This document shows positions 33,133 through 41,616 of a DNA stretch of 64,000 nucleotides, piece by piece. Every line of letters starts with the position of its first letter. Within the stretch, counting starts at the first letter, position 1. A model generated the notes under the pieces. It was not told where the DNA came from and did not search any database. It saw nothing but the letters and a program-made list of their open reading frames with translations. This DNA comes from CAYQLT01 sp964418425. Lineage in GTDB: Bacteria; Bacillota; Limnochordia; Limnochordales; Geochordaceae. The stretch spans positions 1 to 64,000 of the forward strand of contig CAYQLT010000001.1 of NCBI GenBank assembly GCA_964418425.1. Reading direction: 5' to 3'. Made by a program: the position numbers and the translations under genes.

Positions 33133-34497
33133 TTGGGTGCGCAGCCAAAGCGAGTCATCATCATGGGCGCGGCAGGCAGGGATTTCCACAACTTCAACGT
33201 CTACTTCCGGCACCGGCCGCAGTATCGGGTCGTCGCCTTCACCGCCGCCCAGATTCCCAACATCGAGGGCAGGGTCTACCCGCCGGCCCTGGCCGGAGAG
33301 CTGTATCCCGAGGGGATCCCCATTTACCCGGAATCCGAGCTGACCCGCCTGATCCGCGACCACCAGGTCGACGAGGTGGTCTTTGCGTACAGCGACGTCT
33401 CGCACACCTACGTGATGAACCGGGCCTCTCAGGTTCTGGCGGCCGGCGCGGACTTCCGGCTCATGGGCACCGAGTCCACCATGCTGCAGGCGGCGGTTCC
33501 CGTGGTGGCCGTCACCGCGGTGCGGACGGGGGCTGGCAAGAGTCCCACCACGCGCCGCATCGTCCGGCTGCTCCGGGACAGGGGCTTGCGGGTGGCGGTG
33601 GTGCGCCACCCGATGCCCTACGGCCGGCTGGAAGAGCAGGCGGTGCAGCGTTTCGCGAGCTACGAGGACCTGGACCGTTACGGATGCACCCTGGAGGAGC
33701 GGGAGGAGTACGAACCCCACATCGACACGGGCAGCGTCGTATACGCAGGGGTGGACTACGGGGCCATCCTCCAGCGGGCCCAGGCCGAGGCGGACGTGAT
33801 CGTGTGGGACGGAGGCAACAACGACCTTCCCTTCTACCGCCCGAACCTGCACATCGTGGTGCTGGATCCCCATCGTGCCGGCCATGAGACCCTCTATCAC
33901 CCCGGTGAGACCAACGCTCGCCTGGCTCATGTGGCCATCATCAACAAGGTGGATACCGCTCCTGCCGAAAGCGTGGAGGCGGTGCGCCGGCGGATGGCGG
34001 AGCTCAACCCGTCCGCGCGGCTCCTCGAGGCCGAATCCCCCATCACCGTAGACCAGCCGGAGGCGCTGCGGGGCCGGCGCGTGCTGGTGGTGGAGGACGG
34101 CCCCACGCTCACCCACGGGGAGATGGGCTACGGGGCGGGGGTTCTGGCGGCGAGGCGGGCGGGGGCCGAGCCGGTGGACCCCCGGCCCTTTGCGGTCGGT
34201 TCCATCCGCGAGGTGTTCCACCGTTATCCCCATCTCGGCCATGTCTTGCCGGCCATGGGGTACACGCCCGGGCAGATCCGGGAACTGGAGGCCACCATCA
34301 ACGCCTCGGATGCGCAGGCGGTGGTGATCGGCACGCCCGTCGACCTGCGGCGGGTGATGGCGCTCAACAAGCCTGCCATCCGGGTGCGCTACGAGCTGGT
34401 GGAGCGCCCCGGCTCCGGGCTGGCCGACGTGCTGGAGCGATACGTGCTGCCCCGGGTGCGGGGTGCTGGCAGTCCCCCGACGCCGAAAGCTCCGTAG
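33133..34497 (+). CDS. Cyclic 2,3-diphosphoglycerate synthetase-like GTPase
   Basis: 454-residue protein resembling archaeal cyclic 2,3-diphosphoglycerate synthetase. It opens with a Rossmann-like IIMGAAGRDFHNFNVYFR, followed by SDVSHTYVMN, a P-loop-like AVRTGAGKSPTTR (about residue 134), and INKVDTA, a GTPase NKxD-type motif. In bacteria these proteins often accompany carbamoyltransferase genes, and their reaction is unproven. The TTG at 33133 follows GGAAGAGGGG by nine bases. It may have a role in carbamoyl-phosphate or purine catabolism together with argF/ygeW, but that is inference. Confidence 0.78.
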   Translation: MGAQPKRVIIMGAAGRDFHNFNVYFRHRPQYRVVAFTAAQIPNIEGRVYPPALAGELYPEGIPIYPESELTRLIRDHQVDEVVFAYSDVSHTYVMNRASQVLAAGADFRLMGTESTMLQAAVPVVAVTAVRTGAGKSPTTRRIVRLLRDRGLRVAVVRHPMPYGRLEEQAVQRFASYEDLDRYGCTLEEREEYEPHIDTGSVVYAGVDYGAILQRAQAEADVIVWDGGNNDLPFYRPNLHIVVLDPHRAGHETLYHPGETNARLAHVAIINKVDTAPAESVEAVRRRMAELNPSARLLEAESPITVDQPEALRGRRVLVVEDGPTLTHGEMGYGAGVLAARRAGAEPVDPRPFAVGSIREVFHRYPHLGHVLPAMGYTPGQIRELEATINASDAQAVVIGTPVDLRRVMALNKPAIRVRYELVERPGSGLADVLERYVLPRVRGAGSPPTPKAP

Positions 34498-34635
34498 CCG
34501 GCGCCGGCCGGCGGCGTCCGGCGTGCCGGCCGACGTCGGGCAACGGCCGTCACCGCCCCCCACCGGCGGCCCCGGCCGGCGGGGAGGATCGTCCCGCTGT
34601 CTGGCCAATCCCGCCTGGAGGGGCATCCGAAGGGG

Positions 34636-35946
34636 ATGCCGGAAGGGGGCGTGAGCTTGGCGGGTGGCCGTGCCCGGCTGCGAGGCCTTCGGGGAGGAGC
34701 GCTGGAGTACCCTGCCTACCGACGCTACCTGGCCGCTCAAGCCGTCTCCCTGGTAGGCACCTGGATGCAGAGCGCCGCGCAGGCCTGGTTGGTTCTGGAG
34801 CTGACGGGCAGCGCGAGCCTCCTCGGGGTGGTATCGGCGGTCCAGTACCTGCCGGTGCTCCTTTTCTCGCTGGTGGCGGGGGCCGTGGCCGACCGGGTGC
34901 CCAGAGCGCGCTGGCTGGTGGGCACCCAGTGCGCGCTGGCGGCCTCGGCTCTGGCCCTGGGGCTGCTCACCCTCAGCGGCCGGGTGCGTTACTGGCACGT
35001 GGTGGTCATCGCCGCGCTGTACGGGACGTTCAACACCTTTGACATGCCCGCCCGCCACTCGTTTCTGGCCGATCTGGTGCCCCGCGACGCCCTGACCAGC
35101 GCCATCGGGTTGCATGCGGCGGTCTTCAACGTGGCCCGTCTGGTCGGCCCGGCGGTGGCGGGCGTGACGCTGGCGGCTTTGGGATCTGGCCCGGCGTTTC
35201 TCATCAACGCTGCATCCTTTGCCCCGGTCGTGGTGGTGTTGGCCTCCCTTTCCGGGGATGGGCGAGGCCGGACGGTTTGTCAGGGCGCGCAAGGGGCCTG
35301 TCGGCCGTCGGCCGTCTGGGAGCTGCGGCGGCTGGCCGGGTCCATCCGTGAGGGCCTGGCTTACGTGGGGGCGAGTCCCACCATCCGCGACTCGCTGCTC
35401 TTGCTGGGCACCGTCAGCCTGTTTGCCATGAACTTTCAGGTCCTGGTGCCGGTGTACGCCCGGCGCGTGCTGGCCCAGGATGCGGCCGGTTACGGGCTTT
35501 TGATGGCCAGCCTGGGCGCAGGGGCGCTGGCGGCCGCCTTGGGGCTGGCGGCCCAGCAGGGGGCCGAACCCCCTCCGTGGTGGCGCTCGCTGGGTGTGGT
35601 CCTGCTGGGCCTCTCCTCGCTGGGCCTGGCCGTCACTCGGTCCTTTGGGGCGGCAGCCGCCCTGTTCGTCGCGGGAGGCTGGGGCATGGTCAGCCTCAAC
35701 GTGGCCACCAACACGCTGGTTCAGCTGTCCAGCGAAGAGTCGCTGCGGGGGCGGGTCATGAGCGCGTACACGCTGGTGCTGGTGGGGGTCGGACCCTTTG
35801 GAAGCCTGTGGGCCGGATGGCTGGCCGACCGGCTGGGGGTGGCGGCCGCGCTGGGCATCGGCGGCGCGGTGGCGATGGCGGCGTGGCTGCGCTTCCGCCC
35901 ATGGCGGATCCGGGCCCTTCAGCCCAAGGGGACGTTGGCCGCTTGA
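34636..35946 (+). CDS. MFS transporter (EntS-like exporter family)
   Basis: 436-residue major facilitator with about 12 hydrophobic helices. The first loop ALEYPAYRRYLAAQAVSLVGTWMQSAAQAWLV is typical of the EntS/TMS_family drug or siderophore exporters, as is MPARHSFLADLV after helix 4. Substrate unknown. ATG 34636 is taken, but TTG 34657 has a better spaced GGAAGGGGG. The 138-base gap before it is a GC-rich run of GCCGGC-type repeats with no recognisable element. Confidence 0.85.
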   Translation: MPEGGVSLAGGRARLRGLRGGALEYPAYRRYLAAQAVSLVGTWMQSAAQAWLVLELTGSASLLGVVSAVQYLPVLLFSLVAGAVADRVPRARWLVGTQCALAASALALGLLTLSGRVRYWHVVVIAALYGTFNTFDMPARHSFLADLVPRDALTSAIGLHAAVFNVARLVGPAVAGVTLAALGSGPAFLINAASFAPVVVVLASLSGDGRGRTVCQGAQGACRPSAVWELRRLAGSIREGLAYVGASPTIRDSLLLLGTVSLFAMNFQVLVPVYARRVLAQDAAGYGLLMASLGAGALAAALGLAAQQGAEPPPWWRSLGVVLLGLSSLGLAVTRSFGAAAALFVAGGWGMVSLNVATNTLVQLSSEESLRGRVMSAYTLVLVGVGPFGSLWAGWLADRLGVAAALGIGGAVAMAAWLRFRPWRIRALQPKGTLAA

Positions 35947-36025
35947 CAGGCGGCCGGTGCGGGCGAGGGGGGCGCGCGCAGCCGGCGGAGGGTGCTCGCA
36001 CAGAGGGCAGGGGGTGCGTCCGCAG

Positions 36026-36742
36026 CTACGGGCCCGAGCGGTTGCGGTGGGCCACATGCTCCAGCCCCCGCCGGGTGGCCTCCCGCACCGGCGCCACCAT
36101 CCGGCCCAGCACCACCCATGCCCTCCCCGGGCTGCCCGGGGCGGTGGGCCCGTTGGCGGCGGGCCTGTCCGGCGTGGAGCTGCCCTGCCGGGCACGGGAG
36201 GCGCCCGGGGATGCGGCGGCGATGCCGCTACGCACCGCGCTTGCACGCAGGGGCGACGGCTGCGAGCCCTCACGGGCCACGATGGCGTCCTCGCCCATCA
36301 CCAGCAGCGAGTCGGCGCTTAAGACCGTCGGGGCGCGAAGGCGCGCGCCCAGGCCGTGCGCGGCAAGCAGGAGCTGGGTGACGGCCCCGGTTGCCGGGTC
36401 GATGAGCACCTCTTCCACGGCCCCCAGGTAGGCTCCGTCTTCGGTCAGGACCCGGGCGCCGTAAAGGCGCACCGGGCGTCGCAAGAGGGCGGCGAGTTCC
36501 GGTACGGCGCCTGCCGGCGCCAGCGCCCCCGATCCCCGCACCGTCACGGCCGCCTCTCCCACGCCTCGGGCCCGATCCCACGGGAGAACCTGCTCCTCCT
36601 TCGCCCAGGGACCGGTGATGACCACCATCGCGGCCACCCTCCGCGCCCTGGGGTCCACCACCAGGCGGCTGATTCGCCCAACGGCCTTCCCGTTCTCGAT
36701 GTCGATAACCGGGAGCCCGAGAAGGCGGCGGCTTTTCACCAT
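36026..36742 (-). CDS. PRC-barrel domain protein
   Basis: 238 residues with two PRC-barrel repeats: residues about 1-75 (LLGLPVIDIENGKAVGRISRLVVDP) and about 85-150 (LYGARVLTEDGAYLGAVEEVLIDP). A low-complexity basic tail follows. PRC barrels bind RNA-processing or photosynthetic partners and occur in sporulation proteins of Bacillota; no specific role can be assigned. The ATG at 36742 follows GGAGGGGAG. The gene converges on the MFS gene (79-base gap, no T-run) and diverges from rlmD. Confidence 0.82.
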   Translation of the reverse strand: MVKSRRLLGLPVIDIENGKAVGRISRLVVDPRARRVAAMVVITGPWAKEEQVLPWDRARGVGEAAVTVRGSGALAPAGAVPELAALLRRPVRLYGARVLTEDGAYLGAVEEVLIDPATGAVTQLLLAAHGLGARLRAPTVLSADSLLVMGEDAIVAREGSQPSPLRASAVRSGIAAASPGASRARQGSSTPDRPAANGPTAPGSPGRAWVVLGRMVAPVREATRRGLEHVAHRNRSGP

Positions 36743-36849
36743 CGAAGCTCCCCTCCGGGTCCGCCGGGCGAACGGGGTCTCCCCATGCCCGGCCGGACGG
36801 GTCACCACCTGCGTTGCGTGGGCATGGATATGCTGCCGGGAGGGCGCGG

Positions 36850-38277
36850 ATGCCGGTGATCCGGGAGTCTCAAGAGGTGCGCATCGGGGGAGAGCTCCTG
36901 CTGGACATCCACGGCCTGGACGTGGAGGGGGACGGGGTGGCCCGGACCGCCGACGGCCTGGTCGTCTTCGTGGAGGGGGGACTCCCCGGGGATCGGGTGT
37001 GGGCCCGGGTGACCCGGGTGGCGGCCGGTTACGCGCGGGCCCGGGCCATTCGGCTGGCGTGCCCCTCGGACCTTCGGGTCGAGCCCCGGTGCCCCGTCTT
37101 CGGGGAGTGCGGGGGCTGTCCTGTCATGGGGCTCGACTATCGGGCGCAGCTTGAGGCCAAACGTCGCCAGGTGGTGGAGGCGCTGCGGCGCGTAGGGGGC
37201 TTCGAGCAGGCCGAGGCGCAGGTGTGTGAACCCCTGGGCATGCGCGAGCCATGGGGTTATCGCAACAAGGCCCAGTATCCGGTCCGCCGTGGCCCGCAAG
37301 GGGAGATCCGGGTGGGATTCTACCGGCGCAGCACCCATGAGGTGGTGGTTGCCGACGACTGCGCCGTCCAGCATCCCCTCAACGTGGCCGTGGCCCGCTC
37401 GGCTCGCCGGGCGCTGGAGGAGCTGGGGGCACAGCCCTACGACGAGGCCCGAGACGAGGGCCTGGTCCGCCACCTGGTGATCCGGACCTCCCGGGCCAGG
37501 GGGGAGAGCCTGCTGGCCGTGGTGACCCGGGAGCCCGCAGACCAGCTTGTGGCCGAATTGGCCCGCAGGGTTCGCCGGGAGGTGCCCCAGCTGGTGGGGG
37601 TGGCCAACAACGTCAATCCGGCCCGCACCAACGTCATTTTGGGGCCGTACACCCGGGTGGTCTGGGGCCGGTCCCGGATCGAAGAGCAGGTGGGACCTCT
37701 GCGGCTGAGCCTTTCCGTCACCGCCTTCTTCCAGGTGAACTCCGCCCAGGCGGAGCGGTTGTATGAGGTAGTGCGGCGACGGGTGGCCGAACCGGCTGCA
37801 AGGCGGCCGGTTCGGCTCATCGACGTCTACTGCGGAGTGGGTGGCATCGGGTTGTACGTCGCCGGCGAGGTGGATGAGGTGCTGGGCATCGAGGTGTCGG
37901 AGCAGGCGGTGCGGGACGCCCGGCGAAACGCCCGGCTCAACGGCATCGGGTGGGCTCGGTTTGTGGCGTCCCCGGCCGCGCAGGCCCTGGCAGAGCTGGC
38001 CCGAACGCCCGGGCGGCCTGCCGGCCGGCTGACGGTGGTGGTGAACCCGCCCAGGCGGGGGCTGGAGGCGGCCGTTGTGCGGGCCCTGGCGCGCCTGTCC
38101 CCCGACCGGCTCATCTACGTCTCCTGCAACCCGGCCACGTTGGCCCGGGATCTTCGCATGCTGGTGCGGGAGGCGGGCAAAGCCGGGCTTCGCTGGCAGC
38201 TCGGGCCGGTCCAACCCGTGGACATGTTTCCCCACACCGCGCACATCGAGGTGGTGGCCCACCTTGACCGGGCGTAG
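36850..38277 (+). CDS. rlmD: 23S rRNA (uracil-5-)-methyltransferase, RlmD family
   Basis: 475-residue TrmA/RlmCD-type m5U methyltransferase. N-terminal TRAM domain (LLLDIHGLDVEGDGVAR...), an iron-sulfur cysteine cluster in PRCPVFGECGGCPVMGLDY, SAM-binding VDVYCGVGGIGLY, the NPPRRGL motif, and the catalytic cysteine in YVSCNPATLARD. The ATG at 36850 follows GGGAGGG. The exact target uridine (RlmC/RlmD/RlmCD) cannot be told. The stop lies inside the next gene (14-base overlap). Confidence 0.92.
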   Translation: MPVIRESQEVRIGGELLLDIHGLDVEGDGVARTADGLVVFVEGGLPGDRVWARVTRVAAGYARARAIRLACPSDLRVEPRCPVFGECGGCPVMGLDYRAQLEAKRRQVVEALRRVGGFEQAEAQVCEPLGMREPWGYRNKAQYPVRRGPQGEIRVGFYRRSTHEVVVADDCAVQHPLNVAVARSARRALEELGAQPYDEARDEGLVRHLVIRTSRARGESLLAVVTREPADQLVAELARRVRREVPQLVGVANNVNPARTNVILGPYTRVVWGRSRIEEQVGPLRLSLSVTAFFQVNSAQAERLYEVVRRRVAEPAARRPVRLIDVYCGVGGIGLYVAGEVDEVLGIEVSEQAVRDARRNARLNGIGWARFVASPAAQALAELARTPGRPAGRLTVVVNPPRRGLEAAVVRALARLSPDRLIYVSCNPATLARDLRMLVREAGKAGLRWQLGPVQPVDMFPHTAHIEVVAHLDRA

Positions 38278-39286
38278 CAAGGGCCGGGCGCCCCGCCCAG
38301 GGGAGGCGAGGCGGCAAGCTCTGGCGGAAGCCCGGGGCCGGCTGGTGCGGCTCGTCGTCCTTCTGGTAGCCGCTTTCATCCTGGGGTCGGGGCGGGTGGT
38401 TCGGCTGTCGGGAGGGCTGACGGGGGCCGCTTTCGTGCTGGCTTCGGCGGGCGCCGGGCCCGGGGTTCAGCCGCACCTGGAGGTATGGCCGCAGGAGGTG
38501 GCCCAGGGAGGCTGGGTGCGACTTCGCCTCACGCCGTGGAGCCCTGAGCTTCAGGGGGAACTGGCCAAAGAGGCCTTCAAGTTTTACCGGTACCAGGGTG
38601 CCGCCCTGGCCCTGGTGGCCGTCTCCTACCATGTGGCACCCGGGACGTACCCGGTGCAGGTGCAAACGGCGACGGGTGCCACCTTGCGGCGGGAGATCTC
38701 GGTGCGGCCCCGGGAGTTCCCCGTCGAGCACCTGCGCGTGCCGCCTGCTCTCGAACAGCGCATCCGCCCTGACGACCCTGCCGCGCAGGAGCGGCTGCGG
38801 CGGGAGCAACGCGAGCTGGAACAGGCCCGGATGGGAAGCTCACCCTCTCCTTTGTGGGACGGCCCCTTTGTCTGGCCGGTGCGGCCCGTGCGGGTAACGA
38901 GCGAGTTCGGGCTGGTGCGCGTGGTAAACGGCCGTCCCGCAGGCCGCCACTCGGGGCTGGATCTGGCGGCGCCTTCCGGCACGCCGGTGGTCGCGGCCAA
39001 CGCCGGGCGGGTGGCGCTGGCGCGGTGGTACATGGCCACCGGGGGAACCATCCTGCTCGACCACGGATGGGGCCTGTTCACCTCGTACCTGCACCTGGAG
39101 GCTATGGAGGTGGCGGAGGGCCAGCCGGTGCGGCCAGGTCAGCTCATCGGCCGGGTGGGCGCCACCGGGTTTGCCACCGGCCCTCACCTGCACTGGTCGG
39201 CATGGCTGCCGGGCGGCTATGTGGACCCCAGGGCGCTGGTGGATCCGCAGCTGTGGCCTCCGGTGCGGGCGGTGGCAGAAGAGTAG
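38264..39286 (+). CDS. M23-family peptidase (peptidoglycan hydrolase)
   Basis: About 340 residues. An N-terminal membrane or signal segment (LVRLVVLLVAAFILGSG), a beta-rich region, a short basic/acidic helix, then a LytM/M23 domain with zinc ligands in RHSGLDLAAPSGTPV and GPHLHWSAW and the conserved GLFTSYLHLE. It probably cuts peptide cross-links in the cell wall. The TTG start at 38264 lies within rlmD; a GTG at about 38344 just before the membrane segment is an alternative. Confidence 0.87.
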   Translation: MTGRSKGRAPRPGEARRQALAEARGRLVRLVVLLVAAFILGSGRVVRLSGGLTGAAFVLASAGAGPGVQPHLEVWPQEVAQGGWVRLRLTPWSPELQGELAKEAFKFYRYQGAALALVAVSYHVAPGTYPVQVQTATGATLRREISVRPREFPVEHLRVPPALEQRIRPDDPAAQERLRREQRELEQARMGSSPSPLWDGPFVWPVRPVRVTSEFGLVRVVNGRPAGRHSGLDLAAPSGTPVVAANAGRVALARWYMATGGTILLDHGWGLFTSYLHLEAMEVAEGQPVRPGQLIGRVGATGFATGPHLHWSAWLPGGYVDPRALVDPQLWPPVRAVAEE

Positions 39287-39336
39287 GCGGGTGATCGCGG
39301 TGAAGGGGGGCGGGCGGCGCAGGAAGGCGGCGGTCG

Positions 39337-39483
39337 GTGAAAGGCGACTCGGCGGGCGGCCGCGCCAAGGGGGCGCGCTGGAAGCTAGAGGTTTTGTTCT
39401 CGGTGGCGTCGAACCCCACCAGCGGCCCCGCCGGCTGGCCCGTCCCCGCCGGGGCCAGGAAGGTGCGGGAGTGCGATGTCTGA
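39337..39483 (+). CDS. Possible small protein (48 residues)
   Basis: A GTG start at 39337 lies nine bases after AGGAAGG, and the frame runs to a TGA at 39481-39483 that overlaps the next ATG at 39476. The product is basic at the start and Pro/Gly-rich. It has no family I recognise. The 189-base gap between the M23 and MCP-like genes holds nothing else. It may equally be non-coding. Confidence 0.22.
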   Translation: MKGDSAGGRAKGARWKLEVLFSVASNPTSGPAGWPVPAGARKVRECDV

Positions 39484-40864
39484 GCGCAGTCCCGGGGCGA
39501 GCACTCCCCGGGTTCCCGGCGTCGCCCAGGTGACGTCCCTGGCAGCGCCCCCTGCGGTCACCCGCGGCGTTGTGGGGCAGTTCGTGGTGGCCGGGGTGAT
39601 CCTGGTCGTGCTGGCGGTGGCCGCCGGCTGGTACCTCAGCCGGCGGCTGGAGGAGAGGACAACCCAGACTTTTGACGTCTTCTACGATGCGTGGGGCAGC
39701 CAGGGCCGTCTGTTGGAGGAGGCGGGTAGCCAGCTGACCGGCCTGCAGCGACAGCTCGAGCAGTGGGCGGCTTTGGACGAGGCCGGAGGGGGCGATCTTT
39801 CCGGCGTGCTGGTGATCTCCCGGGATCAGGCGGCGGCGCTTGTGGGCCAGGCCCGCTCGGCGGTCTCCCAGGTGGAGGCCCTCCGGCGATTGGTGACCCA
39901 GCGTCAGTCCCTGGTGGGCCGCGCTTCGGAGGAGCTGCGGCGCGAGGTGACCGCATCGCTGTGGGCGGCCCTGATCTTCGTGGTGGCCGCCGCCGCTCTG
40001 GGAGGCGCAGGGCTGGCAGTGGCATCGAGCCGGCCCATCTCCCGGCTGCGGCGCGACCTGGAGACGGCAGAGCAGAGCGCCCAGGCTCTTGCTTCCGCTC
40101 TCGGGCCGTGGTTCTCCCGGGCGGCCGATGCCCTGGCGGCTCCCATCGGGGAGGCGGTTCAGCATCGCGAGGTCCTGGAGGCCACCGCCCGGCGCGTCCA
40201 GGAGTTCTCCGAGGCCACCCGGGCCTTTGCCGACCAGGCGGGCGCCTTGCAGACGACCGCCGAAGAGTTCGGGCCGGTCGCCGATCGCGTGCGCGATTTC
40301 GGGGACGAGTCCAAGGTCTTGGCCCTGAGTACCGCCATCGAGGCGGCCCGGATGGAAGGCCAGGCCACCGGCGTCGGGGTTGTGGCCGAGGAGATCCGCC
40401 GGCTGGCTGCGGAGGCCCGGGAGATGGTGCGGCGGATGACGCAACTGCGGCGAGCGGTTTCGTCGGCTGCCGAGCGGGCTGCTGAGTCCTCCCGGCGCGC
40501 GCTGGCGCAGGCCCAGGCCGTGGCGGAGGGGACGGAGGCGGCGCGGGATCGGGCTCGCCGGCTTGCCGAGAGCGTCCGGGAGGTGCAGGACCGGCTTCGG
40601 GCTGCTGCCCGGGCCGCTTCGACGGGCCAGCGCTCTCTGGCCGGGCGGGGCTCCCTGGAGCTGCGCATGGCGGTGGATCGGGCCCTGGGCGTCTCGTCGG
40701 CCCAGTGGGGCTCCCCGGAGGAACCTCTGGCTGCGTCAGCCCCGGCCCGGGCCGACGCGACAGGGGGTGGTTCCGGAACGCTGCCGCAAGGTGCGCCGGG
40801 TGCCGCTGCTCGAACGGGGGAGCCCAAAGAGCGTTCGACGGCCGCAGGGCCTGCTGGCGCCTGA
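39476..40864 (+). CDS. MCP-like membrane signalling protein with divergent hairpin tip
   Basis: 462 residues. Two transmembrane segments (about residues 34-54 and 160-182) flank a small extracytoplasmic helical domain of about 100 residues. A long coiled cytoplasmic region follows. Its ESKVLALSTAIEAARMEG...VVAEEIRRLAAEA matches the chemoreceptor tip (QTNLLALNAAIEAARAGE...VVAEEVRKLA), but with substitutions in the CheA/CheW-contact residues. A low-complexity tail follows. No che genes are near. It may sense a small molecule or have lost chemotaxis coupling. Confidence 0.75.
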   Translation: MSERSPGASTPRVPGVAQVTSLAAPPAVTRGVVGQFVVAGVILVVLAVAAGWYLSRRLEERTTQTFDVFYDAWGSQGRLLEEAGSQLTGLQRQLEQWAALDEAGGGDLSGVLVISRDQAAALVGQARSAVSQVEALRRLVTQRQSLVGRASEELRREVTASLWAALIFVVAAAALGGAGLAVASSRPISRLRRDLETAEQSAQALASALGPWFSRAADALAAPIGEAVQHREVLEATARRVQEFSEATRAFADQAGALQTTAEEFGPVADRVRDFGDESKVLALSTAIEAARMEGQATGVGVVAEEIRRLAAEAREMVRRMTQLRRAVSSAAERAAESSRRALAQAQAVAEGTEAARDRARRLAESVREVQDRLRAAARAASTGQRSLAGRGSLELRMAVDRALGVSSAQWGSPEEPLAASAPARADATGGGSGTLPQGAPGAAARTGEPKERSTAAGPAGA

Positions 40865-40875
40865 ACGGCCGGCGA

Positions 40876-41616
40876 TCAGCTGTCGCCCGGGGGAGACAGG
40901 GCCAAAAGGCAGGCGGCCAGATAGCCGACCGCGGCGTCCACGCCCGCCAGCCGGTATCGAGCCCGGGTCGGCCCCTCCCCCACCTTGATGGTGATGGCGG
41001 GCGGCGCCAGGGCGGAGAAGGCCTCCTCGTCGGTGGCGTCATCTCCCAGGCAGACCGCAGTGCGCTGCCGATGGCGGCGGGCCAGGCGCAGTGCGGTCTC
41101 GCCCTTTCCCCGGCCCCGGGGGCGGACCTCCAGCACTTTCTTCCCCCACAAGGGTTGCAAAGCCTCGGGCAGCGTCGTGGCCCAGCGGCGCAGCTCCTCT
41201 TCCACCACCGCCTCGTCGGGGCAGCCCCGGTAGTGCAGGGCCAGCGAGAGGCCCTTATCCTCGAGATGCACCCCCGGAAGTCGGGGCAGGTGCCGGCGCA
41301 CCTGCTCCAAAGCCCGCTGCGCTTCGGCAGGCACGCGCAGGCGACGCTCTCGGCCCCCGAGGCGTTCTTCCAGGCCGTGCACGCCCACCAGGCCCAGGCC
41401 CGGCACTCCAAGCCGCAGCGCTAAGTCATCCAGTCGCCGCCCGCTGACCACGTAAACCGGCACGCCCGACCGCACCAATCCGGCCAGGACCGAGATGGCC
41501 TGGGGGTGAGGCCAGGCGCAGGCAGGGTCGGTCACCACAGGCGCGAGGGTGCCGTCGTAGTCCACCAGGAACAGGGGGCGCTCGGGCAACGGCGGCGCCG
41601 ACAGGGGGCCGCTCAC
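40876..41616 (-). CDS. otsB: Trehalose-6-phosphate phosphatase
   Basis: 246-residue HAD-family phosphatase. Motif I is VDYDGTLAP, with motifs VYVVSGRRLDDL and the late GDDATDEEAF typical of OtsB. It removes phosphate from trehalose 6-phosphate. The GTG at 41616 overlaps the otsA stop as GTGA, so the two are translated together. The gene ends 11 bases from the convergent MCP-like gene. Confidence 0.93.
   Translation of the reverse strand: MSGPLSAPPLPERPLFLVDYDGTLAPVVTDPACAWPHPQAISVLAGLVRSGVPVYVVSGRRLDDLALRLGVPGLGLVGVHGLEERLGGRERRLRVPAEAQRALEQVRRHLPRLPGVHLEDKGLSLALHYRGCPDEAVVEEELRRWATTLPEALQPLWGKKVLEVRPRGRGKGETALRLARRHRQRTAVCLGDDATDEEAFSALAPPAITIKVGEGPTRARYRLAGVDAAVGYLAACLLALSPPGDS

Noticed and set aside
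32992..36273. A 1093-codon open frame on the minus strand
   Set aside because: It runs antisense through argF, the GTPase and the MFS gene, all of which have clear family motifs. Its translation is low-complexity His/Arg/Pro/Gly. Such frames are expected in GC-rich DNA with strong third-position GC.
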